Shown here: one piece after another, positions 27,294 to 36,362 of the stretch
How the letters are laid out: every line of letters begins with the position of its first letter
Numbering within the stretch: position 1 is the stretch's first letter
Assembly (NCBI RefSeq): GCF_004343585.1
Contig: NZ_SLYW01000002.1
Location: forward strand, 186,001 to 250,000
DNA length: 64,000 nt
Direction: 5' to 3'
Source of the DNA: Neorhizobium sp. JUb45
GTDB taxonomy: Bacteria > Pseudomonadota > Alphaproteobacteria > Rhizobiales > Rhizobiaceae
Made by a program: the position numbers and the translations under genes
Notes under the pieces: generated by a model
What the model saw: only the letters and a program-made list of their open reading frames with translations
What the model was told of the DNA's origin: nothing
Database searches by the model: none

Positions 27294-28076
27294 TCAGCCG
27301 CGATCGGCAGAAAATCGCCCGAACGCGGATGTGGCGATGACATCGTGCACCACCTGATAATCGCGACTTTCCTCACCGAATGGCACGACGGTCCACGGCC
27401 ACTGTGCCGCCGCAGCCGGTGGCGCGATGCCGCCCAGAAGGTCTGCCTCTTCCAGAGCCTTGCCGCTGCGGTCGCTGACACGAAAACCGGTATCGGTCAG
27501 AAGCGCCACTGTGCAGGGCAGGCCGGCCAGCCCATCGAGATGCGCCGCAATCAGCTTTGGCACGACCGTCACGTCACCATTTTTTTCCGTCTCCAGCCGC
27601 CGCTCCGCGCCGACCCCGATCTGCGAGAGGATGTTGGCGGAGATGACCAGATCGAGATAGGGCACCTGCCGCAGAAACCCGAGTGGTTCGGCAGATCTGC
27701 CCGCCAGCACATCGTCGAAACCGGAAAGATCGCGGGAAATCAGCCGTGTGTTGTGCAGGCGTGTTGCCTTCAGCCACGTCCGCACGCTGGCCAGATGCAC
27801 GAGATCGACCAGCACGACCGTATCGAATTTTTGCGCGAGAAATTTTACCGGCACATCGCGCAACAGGCCGGACCCGAGCACCACGGCGGTGCGTCGCTCT
27901 CTCATGCCGGCAACCGTTTCGCGGATAAAAGCCTGGCACTGCGCCTCATGCGCCGACCAGTCCCTGGCACAACGCCCGGCGCGTGCCCACAGGTTGACGG
28001 AGGAGCGGATGGAGGGGCGGAATTGTGCGGGCGTGACGGGGAAGGTGGCGGCGTATTGAATGGCTTCGAGGATCAT
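27294..28076 (-). CDS. Hypothetical protein with Rossmann/methyltransferase-like segment
   Basis: 260 aa, cytoplasmic. RRTAVVLGSGLLRDVP (glycine-rich loop) followed by FDTVVLVDLVHLASVRTW resembles motifs I and II of class I SAM-dependent enzymes, and LDLVISANILSQIGVG resembles motif IV. There is no catalytic signature I recognise. It follows the RHH gene by 33 nt on the same strand but has a poor Shine-Dalgarno. Annotate as a conserved unknown. Confidence 0.65.
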   Translation of the reverse strand: MILEAIQYAATFPVTPAQFRPSIRSSVNLWARAGRCARDWSAHEAQCQAFIRETVAGMRERRTAVVLGSGLLRDVPVKFLAQKFDTVVLVDLVHLASVRTWLKATRLHNTRLISRDLSGFDDVLAGRSAEPLGFLRQVPYLDLVISANILSQIGVGAERRLETEKNGDVTVVPKLIAAHLDGLAGLPCTVALLTDTGFRVSDRSGKALEEADLLGGIAPPAAAAQWPWTVVPFGEESRDYQVVHDVIATSAFGRFSADRG

Positions 28077-28109
28077 GGGTTAGCGGTAGGTTTCCCGGCG
28101 ATATTGTTG

Positions 28110-28343
28110 TCAATCGTCGAGGCCAAGCTCTCGCTCCAACTGCTCCATCGTGTAGGTTTTCGAATTGCCGTTTCGAATCTCTTCCAGGTGGGCCTCAACG
28201 GCAGCAATATCATGTAAATCCTCAATATGCTTGTGGAGGACTTGTGCAACATAAGCGTCGGTATCGAAGCCGTGTATGTCGGCATATCGCATGAGCAGCC
28301 GATACATGGCTTGCGGGATTTCAACGGCGACACGCTTTTCCAT
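28110..28343 (-). CDS. Ribbon-helix-helix antitoxin-like protein
   Basis: 77 aa: MEKRVAVEIPQAMYRLLMRY (strand and first helix), GFDTDAYVAQVLHKHIEDL (second helix), then an acidic helical tail with EQLERELGLDD. This is the size and pattern of CopG/ParD-type antitoxins. ATG 28343 has GAGGGG 9 nt upstream; the frame stays open upstream only because it runs into an intergenic repeat. No toxin-sized gene is adjacent. Confidence 0.65.
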   Translation of the reverse strand: MEKRVAVEIPQAMYRLLMRYADIHGFDTDAYVAQVLHKHIEDLHDIAAVEAHLEEIRNGNSKTYTMEQLERELGLDD

Positions 28344-28730
28344 CGTGATGATCCCCTCAACGTGCATTTTACATACCATTGTGCGGCACACTTCGCCAGC
28401 GCCGCCCTTGCCGCCAAGGTTTTTGCATATGGAATTGGGAGGCTGCCGTTCAGCCGATCTCCCTCCTTGTGGGGGAGATGCCCGGCAGGGCAGAGGGGGG
28501 TGATACTGGCGCAAAGCCGTTTTCCCAATCTTTGCCGCACCGTTGCTCACCCCCCTCTGTCACTATCGTGACATCTCCCCCACATGGGGGAAGATCGAAG
28601 AGAGGTCGCGACGCCGTCACAATTCCATATGCGCCAGCGCTCGCCCTTGCCGCACAAGTCTCGATCCTCTAAGAAACCGCACAATAATCCGGCCTTTCCT
28701 TAGAGGCCCGCAGGCAATGGATATCCGATC
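28344..28730. other. Intergenic stretch carrying a type B repeat
   Basis: Non-coding between the RHH gene and hisS. Most of it is the palindromic element at 28455-28596. The rest should contain the divergent promoters. I see no further gene. Confidence 0.5.
28455..28596. repeat. Rhizobial mosaic palindromic element, type B copy 1
   Basis: Two inverted ~45-nt units, each with a GATCTCCC...GGGGGAGAT hairpin and a CAGAGGGGG end. In this copy the GATC ends point outward and the GGGGG ends point inward. Same family as 30274-30449 and 44399-44543. Confidence 0.8.
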
Positions 28731-30251
28731 ATGAGCGACAAGCAGAAGAAGCCCCAGAAACTCAAAGCCCGCCTGCCGCGCGGTTTTGTCGATCGCTCGG
28801 CTGCCGATATCCATGCCACCAACGAGATGACCGCCAAGATCCGCGAAGTATACGAGCGTTACGGTTTCGACCCGGTCGAAACGCCGCTGTTCGAATATAC
28901 CGATGCGCTCGGCAAATTCCTGCCCGACAGCGACCGCCCCAACGAAGGCGTCTTCTCGCTGCAGGACGATGACGACCAGTGGATGTCGCTGCGTTATGAC
29001 CTGACCGCGCCGCTCGCTCGCCATGTCGCGGAAAACTTCAACGAGATCCAGCTGCCGTTCCGCACCTACCGCGCCGGTTATGTGTTCCGCAACGAAAAGC
29101 CGGGTCCGGGCCGTTTCCGCCAGTTCATGCAGTTCGATGCCGATACGGTCGGCGCGCCGGGCGTTCAGGCCGATGCCGAAATGTGCATGATGATGGCCGA
29201 CACGATGGAAGCGCTCGGCATCAAGCGCGGCGATTACGTGATCCGCGTCAACAACCGCAAGGTTCTGGATGGCGTCATGGAAGCCATCGGTCTGGGCGGT
29301 GACGACAAGGCCGGCCAGCGCCTGAACGTGCTGCGCGCCATCGACAAGCTCGACAAGTTTGGCCCGGAAGGCGTGACGCTTCTGCTCGGCGAAGGCCGCA
29401 AGGATGAAAGCGGCGACTTCACCAAGGGTGCGGGATTGGATGCCGAGCAGATCGAAAAGGTTCTGTTCTTCGTCGGCATCAAGGATTACGCGGAAAGTGC
29501 CGCGCAACTGGCTGAACTCGTCGCCGGCACCGCCAATGGCGGCGAAGGTGTCGATGAGCTGAACACGATCGGTGCGCTGGCAACCAGCGCCGGTTACGGC
29601 CCGGATCGCATCAAGATCGATCCTTCCGTCGTGCGCGGCCTCGAATATTACACCGGCCCGGTTTTCGAAGCCGAACTCACCTTCGATGTCACCAACGAGA
29701 AGGGCGAAAAGGTCGTCTTCGGCTCGGTCGGCGGCGGTGGCCGTTATGATGGTCTGGTGTCGCGTTTTATGGGCCAGCCGGTTCCGGCCACGGGCTTCTC
29801 CATCGGCGTGTCGCGTCTGATGACGGCGCTGAAAAACCTCGGCAAGCTGGGGCAGGATGACGTTGTCGCTCCCGTTCTCGTCACCGTCATGGATGGCGAT
29901 GTCGAGAGCATGGGGCGTTACCAGCGCTTTACGCAGGCGCTGCGGACTGAGGGCATCCGCGCCGAAATGTACCAGGGCAACTGGAAGAAGTTTGGCAACC
30001 AGCTGAAATATGCCGACCGCCGCGGCTGCCCGATCGCCATCATTCAGGGTGGTGACGAGCGCGAAACCGGCGTCGTGCAGATCAAGGACCTGATCGAAGG
30101 CAAGCGCCTGTCCGGCGAGATCGAGGACAATGCCTCGTGGCGTGAAGCCCGCGTGGCGCAGGAAACCGTTGCCGAAGCCGATCTGGTTGCCAAGGTGAAG
30201 GACATTCTGGCTGCCCAGGCGGAAGATCGCAGGCGGGCGAAGGATGTTTGA
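28731..30251 (+). CDS. hisS: Histidyl-tRNA synthetase
   Basis: Charges tRNA-His. The 506-aa class II synthetase has motif 1 around [20 protein letters not shown], motif 2 as [20 protein letters not shown], the histidine-specific [15 protein letters not shown], and motif 3 in GVSRLMTAL, followed by the anticodon-binding domain. It is longer than the E. coli enzyme (424 aa) because of an insert in the catalytic part. It heads hisS-hisZ-hisG on the plus strand. A palindromic element separates it from hisZ. Confidence 0.97.
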   Translation: MSDKQKKPQKLKARLPRGFVDRSAADIHATNEMTAKIREVYERYGFDPVETPLFEYTDALGKFLPDSDRPNEGVFSLQDDDDQWMSLRYDLTAPLARHVAENFNEIQLPFRTYRAGYVFRNEKPGPGRFRQFMQFDADTVGAPGVQADAEMCMMMADTMEALGIKRGDYVIRVNNRKVLDGVMEAIGLGGDDKAGQRLNVLRAIDKLDKFGPEGVTLLLGEGRKDESGDFTKGAGLDAEQIEKVLFFVGIKDYAESAAQLAELVAGTANGGEGVDELNTIGALATSAGYGPDRIKIDPSVVRGLEYYTGPVFEAELTFDVTNEKGEKVVFGSVGGGGRYDGLVSRFMGQPVPATGFSIGVSRLMTALKNLGKLGQDDVVAPVLVTVMDGDVESMGRYQRFTQALRTEGIRAEMYQGNWKKFGNQLKYADRRGCPIAIIQGGDERETGVVQIKDLIEGKRLSGEIEDNASWREARVAQETVAEADLVAKVKDILAAQAEDRRRAKDV

Positions 30252-30273
30252 TTTGGCCGTTTCAGCGGGGGGC

Positions 30274-30449
30274 TACCCCCCTCTGTCCTGCCGGACATCT
30301 CCCCCACAAGGGGGGAGATCGGCTGGGCGCCAACACCTCGCTTCGGACCCAACTCTGCCTGTATCGCAGCCTTACCATTGGGGTGGTCAGTTCGCCTCCT
30401 TCGATCTCCCCCCATGTGGGGGAGATGCCCGGCAGGGCAGAGGGGGGTA
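30274..30449. repeat. Rhizobial mosaic palindromic element, type B copy 2 (inside-out)
   Basis: Contains the same two inverted units as the copies at 28455 and 44399, but here the GATCTCCC ends face inward and the TACCCCC/GGGGGTA ends face outward, with an ~80-nt spacer. It lies between hisS and hisZ inside the presumed operon. Confidence 0.8.
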
Positions 30450-30473
30450 TCTTCGCACTCCGGGAGCGCTCCC

Positions 30474-31583
30474 ATGCCTCTGATCAACATGCCCGAATTT
30501 TCCGGTCGTCTGCTCGATGAATTTGCCGCCCGCGGCACGGCGCGTATCGATACGCCGGTCATTCAGCCGGCCGCGCCGTTTCTCGACATGGCGGGCGAAG
30601 ATCTGCGCCGTCGTATCTTTCTCACCGAAAGCGAAACCGGCGAGAGCCTCTGCCTGCGGCCGGAATTCACCATTCCCGTCTGCCTGCGCCATATCGAAAG
30701 CGCCACCGGCACGCCGCGCCGTTACGGGTATCTTGGCGAGGTGTTTCGTCAGCGCCGCGAAGGCGATAACGAGTTTTATCAAGCCGGCATCGAAGACCTT
30801 GGCGAGACCAATGTCGCCTCCGCCGATGCCCGCGCCGTCAATGATGCCGTGCAGATCCTCGAAAGCCTCATTCCCGGCCGCAAGCTGACGGTCACGCTGG
30901 GCGATCAGGCGGTGTTCGAGGCCGTGGTCAAGGCGCTGGGCCTGCCCGGCGGCTGGCAGAAGCGGCTGATCCAGTCGTTTGGCAACAATGCGCATCTGCG
31001 CCAGTTGCTGATGACGCTGGCAAGCCCGCAAACGCCCTCCGGCCTTTCGCCGCAGCTGACCGATCTGCTGAGCCAGGATGATGCGGCGCTGATTGCCCAT
31101 ATCGATCGCACCATGCAGGAAACCGGTTATTCCACCAATGCCAGCCGTTCGCCCGCAGAAATCGCCGCGCGGCTGAAGGAAAAGCAGTCGCTGGCCGAAA
31201 CACGGCTGGATGGTTCGGCGCTGGTGCTTCTGACCGAATTCCTGTCGCTGGAATTGCCGCTGTCGCAGGCGCCGGCAGCACTTGCCGGTTTTGCCGATGC
31301 GGCAGGCCTTGCGCTTGGTGCCGCAATCGTCACCTTCGAGGCGCGCGCCGCCGCCCTGGCGGATCTCGGCGTCGATCTCGACAAGGTCACCTACCGCGCC
31401 GCCTTCGGGCGTCCGCTCGATTATTACACCGGCCTCGTGTTCGAGGTGAGCCGCGACAATGCGGTGCTTGCCGGTGGTGGCCGTTTCGACCGGCTGATGA
31501 CGCTGCTTGGCGCCAATGAAGACATTCCGGCCGTGGGCTTTTCGCTCTGGCTCGACCGGATCGAACAGGCGAGGGCGCGCTGA
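30474..31583 (+). CDS. hisZ: ATP phosphoribosyltransferase regulatory subunit
   Basis: A catalytically inactive HisRS paralogue that forms a complex with short-form HisG and confers histidine feedback control. The 369-aa protein keeps the class II fold ([52 protein letters not shown]) but lacks the anticodon-binding domain. ATG 30474 has GGGAG 8 nt upstream; the open frame before it lies in a repeat. Its TGA overlaps the hisG ATG by one base. Confidence 0.95.
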   Translation: MPLINMPEFSGRLLDEFAARGTARIDTPVIQPAAPFLDMAGEDLRRRIFLTESETGESLCLRPEFTIPVCLRHIESATGTPRRYGYLGEVFRQRREGDNEFYQAGIEDLGETNVASADARAVNDAVQILESLIPGRKLTVTLGDQAVFEAVVKALGLPGGWQKRLIQSFGNNAHLRQLLMTLASPQTPSGLSPQLTDLLSQDDAALIAHIDRTMQETGYSTNASRSPAEIAARLKEKQSLAETRLDGSALVLLTEFLSLELPLSQAPAALAGFADAAGLALGAAIVTFEARAAALADLGVDLDKVTYRAAFGRPLDYYTGLVFEVSRDNAVLAGGGRFDRLMTLLGANEDIPAVGFSLWLDRIEQARAR

Positions 31584-32281
31584 TGTCCATCATTACAATC
31601 GCACTGCCCTCCAAGGGCCGCATGAAGGAAGATGCATCCGCCATCTTCGAGCGCGCCGGCCTGCCCATCGTTGCCGTCGGCAATGAGCGATCCTATCGCG
31701 GCAAGGTCGAAGGCCATGACGATATCGAGATCGCCTTCCTGTCGGCCTCCGAAATTGCCCGCGAGATCGGGGCTGGTACGGTCGATTTCGGGGTCACCGG
31801 CGAAGACCTGATCCGCGAAGGCCTGATCGATGCTGACCGAAAAATGGAAATTGCCGCCCGCCTCGGTTTCGGCCATGCGGATGTCGTCGTCGCCGTGCCG
31901 GAAATCTGGCTTGATGTCGAGACCATGGCAGATTTGGGGGATGTCGCCGCTGATTTTCGGTCGCGCCACGGCCGCCGTCTGCAGATCGCCACAAAATACT
32001 GGCGGCTGACGCAGCAGCATTTTTCCGCGCAACACGGCATCCAGCTTTACCGCATCGTCGAAAGCCTTGGCGCTACCGAAGGGGCCCCTGCAGCGGGGCA
32101 GGCGGATATCATTGTCGATATCACCTCCACCGGTTCGACGCTGAAGGCCAACCACCTGAAAATCCTGTCGGATGGCGTGATCCTGAAATCGGAAGCCTGC
32201 CTGGTGCGCGCCCGCAAGGCCGAGCACGAGACGGATGCGCGGGTGAAAAAGATCGTCGACGCGGTGCGTTCCGTTCTCTGA
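31583..32281 (+). CDS. hisG: ATP phosphoribosyltransferase, short form
   Basis: First step of histidine synthesis: ATP plus PRPP to phosphoribosyl-ATP. The 232-aa length marks the short form, which needs HisZ. Visible landmarks are [13 protein letters not shown] at the N-terminus, [13 protein letters not shown], and the PRPP-binding signature [20 protein letters not shown]. Start and hisZ stop share one base, indicating coupled translation. Confidence 0.97.
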   Translation: MSIITIALPSKGRMKEDASAIFERAGLPIVAVGNERSYRGKVEGHDDIEIAFLSASEIAREIGAGTVDFGVTGEDLIREGLIDADRKMEIAARLGFGHADVVVAVPEIWLDVETMADLGDVAADFRSRHGRRLQIATKYWRLTQQHFSAQHGIQLYRIVESLGATEGAPAAGQADIIVDITSTGSTLKANHLKILSDGVILKSEACLVRARKAEHETDARVKKIVDAVRSVL

Positions 32282-32308
32282 TGGTGTCTTTGTAATGGTA
32301 CCTTTGTG

Positions 32309-32917
32309 ATGGCGGGCGAAGACGCCGATATCATCGATCTCTACGAGCGCCATGCGCTCGGCTTCGACGCGCTGCGCGGCCGCACGCTGTTCGAAAAGCC
32401 ATGGCTGGATCGGTTCCGGGCCATGATGCCGCCACGCGGCCATGTGCTCGATCTCGGCTGCGGCGCGGCCGAGCCGATTGCCGGCACCCTTATCCGCGAA
32501 GGTTACCGTCTGACGGGGGTGGATAGCTCGCAGACGCTGATCGGTCTGGCGCGCGAACGTTTTCCCGGCGTCGGCTGGTATCACGCCGATATGCGGCAGT
32601 TTTACATCCCGACCAAGTTCGACGGCATCATCGCCTGGCACAGTTTTTTCCACCTGAACCCGGATGACCAGCGGGAAATGTTCCGGCGGTTTGCGGTGAT
32701 GACCGCGCCGGGCGCGGCGCTGATGTTCACGTCAGGCCATTTCGAAGGCGTGGCGATGGGTGAGTTTGGCGGCGAACCGCTCTACCACGCCTCGCTGTCG
32801 GCGCGTGAATATGCCGAGTTGCTCGGCAAAAACCGGTTCGATCTGGTGGCCCACAAAGCGCAGGATCCGCAATGCGGCGGTGCCACCATCTGGCTTGCAC
32901 GTCGTCGCGACGCCTGA
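32309..32917 (+). CDS. Class I SAM-dependent methyltransferase
   Basis: 202 aa. Motif I is HVLDLGCGAAEPIAG, motif II-like is RLTGVDSSQTLIGLARERF, and IIAWHSFFHLNPDDQ corresponds to motif IV. No substrate-specific domain is added. It starts 28 nt after hisG and is probably transcribed with it, though no link to histidine synthesis is known. ATG 32309 directly follows an in-frame GTG. A hairpin follows. Confidence 0.85.
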   Translation: MAGEDADIIDLYERHALGFDALRGRTLFEKPWLDRFRAMMPPRGHVLDLGCGAAEPIAGTLIREGYRLTGVDSSQTLIGLARERFPGVGWYHADMRQFYIPTKFDGIIAWHSFFHLNPDDQREMFRRFAVMTAPGAALMFTSGHFEGVAMGEFGGEPLYHASLSAREYAELLGKNRFDLVAHKAQDPQCGGATIWLARRRDA

Positions 32918-32943
32918 AAATCAAAGCTTCTTCACAAACAAAT

Positions 32944-32970
32944 GCCCGCCGGATGACGATCCGGCGGGCT
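32944..32970. terminator. Hairpin between convergent methyltransferase and DoxX genes
   Basis: Stem GCCCGCCGGA / TCCGGCGGGC, 10 bp with a TGACGA loop. T-runs on either side are short. It could serve both converging genes. Confidence 0.65.
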
Positions 32971-32999
32971 TATCTGTTCGGGCAGGGAATGCCTGTAAC

Positions 33000-33455
33000 T
33001 TACGCGGCGATTGCGACAGAACCGCGGCGGGCGTCGATCGAATAGAGGCCCGGACCAAACGTGGCGAGCAGGATATAGGCGCCGGCCAGCGTAAAGTTCT
33101 TCATCAGCATGATGCCGTTGAGGGCGTTGATCCAGCCGAGTGCACCATCAGGCCAGCCGGGAATGGCAACCGTGCCGGAGTGGAAAACCGCGCCGGTGAA
33201 GATGCAGAACAGGGCAAGCGCCCAGCCGATGATACGCGTCTGGAAGCCGACGAGAACGGCAAGGCCGGTGACGAATTCGAACAGGCCGGCCAGATAGGCA
33301 AGGGCGGTGGCGCCCGGCAGGCCGGCACCGGAAATCATGCCGGCAGTGCCGGACGGGTCAGTCAGCTTGCCGAAGCCGGCATAGATGAACATGAAGGACA
33401 GAAGGATGCGGGCAACCAGAATGATGATGTTGCCGGTCTGCGTGTTTGCGGACAT
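33000..33455 (-). CDS. DoxX family membrane protein
   Basis: 151 aa with four hydrophobic helices and the DoxX landmarks LLSFMFIYAGFGKL at the first helix, AYLAGLFEFVTGLAVLVGF, and FHSGTVAIPGW. Family members are inner-membrane proteins, some associated with redox or thiol stress; the specific role is unknown. ATG 33455 has GGAG 8 nt upstream and replaces a longer open frame. Confidence 0.88.
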   Translation of the reverse strand: MSANTQTGNIIILVARILLSFMFIYAGFGKLTDPSGTAGMISGAGLPGATALAYLAGLFEFVTGLAVLVGFQTRIIGWALALFCIFTGAVFHSGTVAIPGWPDGALGWINALNGIMLMKNFTLAGAYILLATFGPGLYSIDARRGSVAIAA

Positions 33456-33714
33456 TTTTGGTCTCCAGATCGCGGCCATCGTGGCGGCGTGTGTTTCTCT
33501 GGCACCCTATGTGCGCCATCTGGGGCGTCTTCGATAGATGAACGATCGTTGACGGATTGTCGCCGTTTGGTGAACATCACGTCGCCGTGAGGAGGCGCTT
33601 CCTGAATGGAACCTTCATCCGGGGTTCAGGGTTGAAGCGCCAGTTTGCGCCAATAGAAACATCGGCGAAACCAAAACTGCCCAAAGCAAAACTGCGCCGA
33701 CAAGGAGGATACCC

Positions 33715-34038
33715 ATGAAAAAGATCATCATCAGCGCGCTCGCCCTGCTGACCATCACCTTTGCCGCAGCACCGATGGCACAGGCGCAGAGCCACCGCAG
33801 CGAGGCGCGTGAATCCCGCCAGGAATACCGCATTCATCGCAATGCCCGCCGTGGCGAACTGACCCCGCGCGAATATCGCCAGCTGCAGCGCCAGCAGCAC
33901 CGCATCGATCGCGCCAAGCGCCATGCCGCCCGCGACGGTTACGTATCGCCACGCGAACGCCGCCAGGTCGAGCGCATGCAGAACCGCGCTTCGAAAAACA
34001 TTTATCGCAAGAGCAATAACGGCCGCGGCTATTACTAA
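33715..34038 (+). CDS. Small secreted basic protein with a duplicated motif
   Basis: 107 aa. A Sec signal peptide (MKKIIISALALLTITFAAAP, cleavage near AQAQS) precedes a very Arg/Gln/His-rich helical body. Two copies of one motif are visible 28 residues apart: GELTPREYRQL (47-57) and GYVSPRERRQV (75-85), each followed by a basic helix. It has AAGGAGG 6 nt upstream and its own terminator, so it is a monocistronic, probably well-expressed periplasmic protein. Function unknown; nucleic-acid, LPS or peptidoglycan binding would fit the charge. Confidence 0.8.
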   Translation: MKKIIISALALLTITFAAAPMAQAQSHRSEARESRQEYRIHRNARRGELTPREYRQLQRQQHRIDRAKRHAARDGYVSPRERRQVERMQNRASKNIYRKSNNGRGYY

Positions 34039-34059
34039 GCCACGTTCAGCCACAGTTCG

Positions 34060-34094
34060 CCGCCCGGTTCTGGAAATGAGCCGGGCGGTTTTTT
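34060..34094 (+). terminator. Rho-independent terminator of the small secreted protein gene
   Basis: An 11-bp stem (CCGCCCGGTTC / GAGCCGGGCGG) with a 7-nt loop followed by T6, 22 nt after the stop. Confidence 0.9.
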
Positions 34095-34098
34095 GTTG

Positions 34099-35637
34099 TC
34101 AGCTTTCCTCGATCCGTCGTGCATGTTCCGGCAGCACCGAAAGCTCCCGCCAGTCGATTTCCTCCAGCAGGAAATTGTATTCCTCGACATTGATCAACTG
34201 CCTTGAGCGCAGGTATTCGAGCTTTTCACGCTGGGCGGCAACCGCTTTCAAAGCCAGTTTTCGATAGATGTCGAGCGACTGTTCCGCCGCCTCGTTGGAT
34301 GCGGCGGTGCGTTCGATGGAAAATTTGCTGCGCAGAAGCTCGGCTTCCGGTCCGGCAATATCTTCCAGACGCGAAAGCCCCGCCTGAGCGATTTTTCCGC
34401 GCAGATGGATCATCTCGCCGTGTCCCGCTTCCCGCCGGTCGAGTTTCAGCCAGCGGATGATCGGCGTCAGCGTCAGCCCCTGGACCACAAGCGTTGCCAG
34501 TACCACCGCAAAGGCGGTCAGCACCACGATGTCGCGCTGCGGAAAATCGGCGGGCAGGGCGAAGGCGGTGGCCAGCGTCACCAGTCCGCGCATGCCGCAC
34601 CAGCCGGCCAGCAGCGATTGTGTCACAGTGGCCGGTTCCGGCTCGCCGCGCCGCATCACGAACCACGCATGGATGCGGTTGAAGCCGACGCAGATGGCAA
34701 GGCGCACCACCACCACGACGGCAATCACCGCCAGCGAAAAGGCGATTGCCTGCCCCAGATGGCCTGCCTCCATTTGCTGCACGATATCACGCACCTGCAT
34801 GCCCATCAGCAGGAAGGCCATGACGTTGAGCACGAACACGACGACGGTCCACACCGCGTAGGATTGCACCCGCATGCGAGTGGAGGATTGTGTCGGGCTG
34901 CGCGCCATCGCCATCGCAAAAGTGACGATGGCGAGCACCGCGGAAAGCTCCAGCCGTTCGGCGATGACCCAGAGCAGAAGGGTCTGCACGAACTGCAGTA
35001 CGATGCCGCCGAGCGTGCCGGCCACGAACCGCCGCAGACGTTGTGATGTCCATGCCGCCGCGAGCCCGAGCGCAATGCCACCGGGCACGGCAAGGCCAAG
35101 ATGCATCGCCACCTCACGATCGACCCCACCGGCCGACTGAATGGCGAGCGCGGCATCGAAGATCAGCAGCGCGGCGGCATCGTTGAACAGGCTTTCGCCG
35201 CGCAGGATCGTGTCCGTATCACGCGGAATGGTCATGGAAGAGAGCACGGCGGTGGCTGCTGCCGCATCCGGCGGTGCCACGATGGCGCCGAGCACGAGGG
35301 CTGCGGCAAAGGGCAGGCCGGCAAAAGCCCAACCGAGCCAGGCAACGCTTGCGGCCGTCAGGATGACGCCACCGATTGCAAACACCAGCAACGGCAGCCA
35401 GAAGCGTTTGGCGGTGCCGACCGGAAAATCGAAGGCCGCATCCATCAGCGCAGGGGCGATGAAGAGGGCGAGCGCCACATGCGGATCGAGCGAAATATAC
35501 GGCATGCCCGGCACCAGCGCGACAGCGGCCCCCGCCATGGCCAGCATGGAAGGATAGGGCACGCGCAAACGCCGCGAGAATTGCAGGAGCACAACCGCGA
35601 CAAGCAGAAGGACGAGCAGGCTTTCGAAGAAGCTCAT
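34099..35637 (-). CDS. Na+/H+ antiporter, CPA1 family
   Basis: A 512-aa inner-membrane protein of NhaP/NHE type with about 12 helices in the first 400 residues. Family landmarks are the ion-binding segment APPDAAAATAVLS and GESLFNDAAALLIFDAAL, which carry the conserved Asp residues. The C-terminal ~110 residues are cytosolic and helical (ELLRSKFSIERTAASNEAAE) and probably regulatory. ATG 35637 has AGGA 8 nt upstream; the frame before it is Pro-rich and unlikely to be translated. Confidence 0.9.
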   Translation of the reverse strand: MSFFESLLVLLLVAVVLLQFSRRLRVPYPSMLAMAGAAVALVPGMPYISLDPHVALALFIAPALMDAAFDFPVGTAKRFWLPLLVFAIGGVILTAASVAWLGWAFAGLPFAAALVLGAIVAPPDAAAATAVLSSMTIPRDTDTILRGESLFNDAAALLIFDAALAIQSAGGVDREVAMHLGLAVPGGIALGLAAAWTSQRLRRFVAGTLGGIVLQFVQTLLLWVIAERLELSAVLAIVTFAMAMARSPTQSSTRMRVQSYAVWTVVVFVLNVMAFLLMGMQVRDIVQQMEAGHLGQAIAFSLAVIAVVVVVRLAICVGFNRIHAWFVMRRGEPEPATVTQSLLAGWCGMRGLVTLATAFALPADFPQRDIVVLTAFAVVLATLVVQGLTLTPIIRWLKLDRREAGHGEMIHLRGKIAQAGLSRLEDIAGPEAELLRSKFSIERTAASNEAAEQSLDIYRKLALKAVAAQREKLEYLRSRQLINVEEYNFLLEEIDWRELSVLPEHARRIEES

Positions 35638-35819
35638 GCGGGGATCCTGATGGCAGAGAGGGCAATGCGGCGGGGCGGGCCACAGTGGTTTTGATGTTAG
35701 ATAGGCAGAACCGGCCGCTTGGCCAGCGGAAGGGCTCAATCGAACAGCACTATGGCCTCTCGTAGATGGTGGCTGCAGTTACAAAAACATAAATGACATC
35801 GGATGTTCCATACACCTAC

Positions 35820-36088
35820 AGCGTGTCGCAGCTAATCTGCGTCATTCTGCCTGAGCAGGTTTTCGTCAGGGCAGAGGCGATTGGCGAAGGGCATACCCGA
35901 AGGTACGTTCGAGCCGATCGCCTCTGATCCTTACGCAAAGATGCCCGGCCCCTTCGGGGTTGGCTGATACGGGCCGCCTATTCGTTCGGCCGGCTTGGCC
36001 GTATGCTGTGGCTACGACGCGCGCCGGCCGAACGAATATCCGACTCCGTCTAAGCCAACAGAATGGCGCAGATTAGCTGCGACACGCT
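35820..36088. mobile_element. MITE-like nested palindromic element
   Basis: Terminal inverted repeats of 29 nt (35820-35848 and 36060-36088; left end AGCGTGTCGCAGCTAATC) match with one mismatch. Inside are a 14-bp inverted pair with one mismatch (CAGAGGCGATTGGC 35872-35885 against 35913-35926) and a perfect 16-bp pair (TATTCGTTCGGCCGGC 35979-35994 against 36023-36038). CTA occurs immediately or one base outside each end and could be a target duplication. At 269 bp with no coding capacity it fits a miniature inverted-repeat element or large REP-like mosaic. It lies between the antiporter and the foreign-looking kinase gene. Confidence 0.65.
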
Positions 36089-36362
36089 CTAGCAGTATGG
36101 TGCTTATGGTCAGCCTTGCCGAACTATCCGACGTGAAAATCGCATCGCCGAGCACGTCGACCCCATTCTCGGGATAATGTGGAAACAGGCGGGCGAGGTT
36201 CCTGTATGTGCGCCGCAATCACTCGCGATATCAGTCTATCTGATCAGCGGTAGGTCGCAATTAAGGCTCTACAGAATGATGCAGTGCTATCGGTGCCGCC
36301 GAAAAGGCATTAGATTCCCAATCTGAAAGCGCGCTGCGGATCAACGCCTTACACGATCTTTG
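36089..36362. other. Non-coding stretch downstream of the membrane PfkB gene
   Basis: About 270 AT-richer bases between the MITE-like element and the stop codon of the kinase gene. No convincing coding frame, RNA or terminator was found. It may be part of the same imported segment. Confidence 0.35.

Noticed and set aside
28344..28550. A longer form of the RHH protein starting near 28550
   Set aside because: The added residues translate the type B palindrome; ATG 28343 has a good ribosome site and begins the RHH strand.
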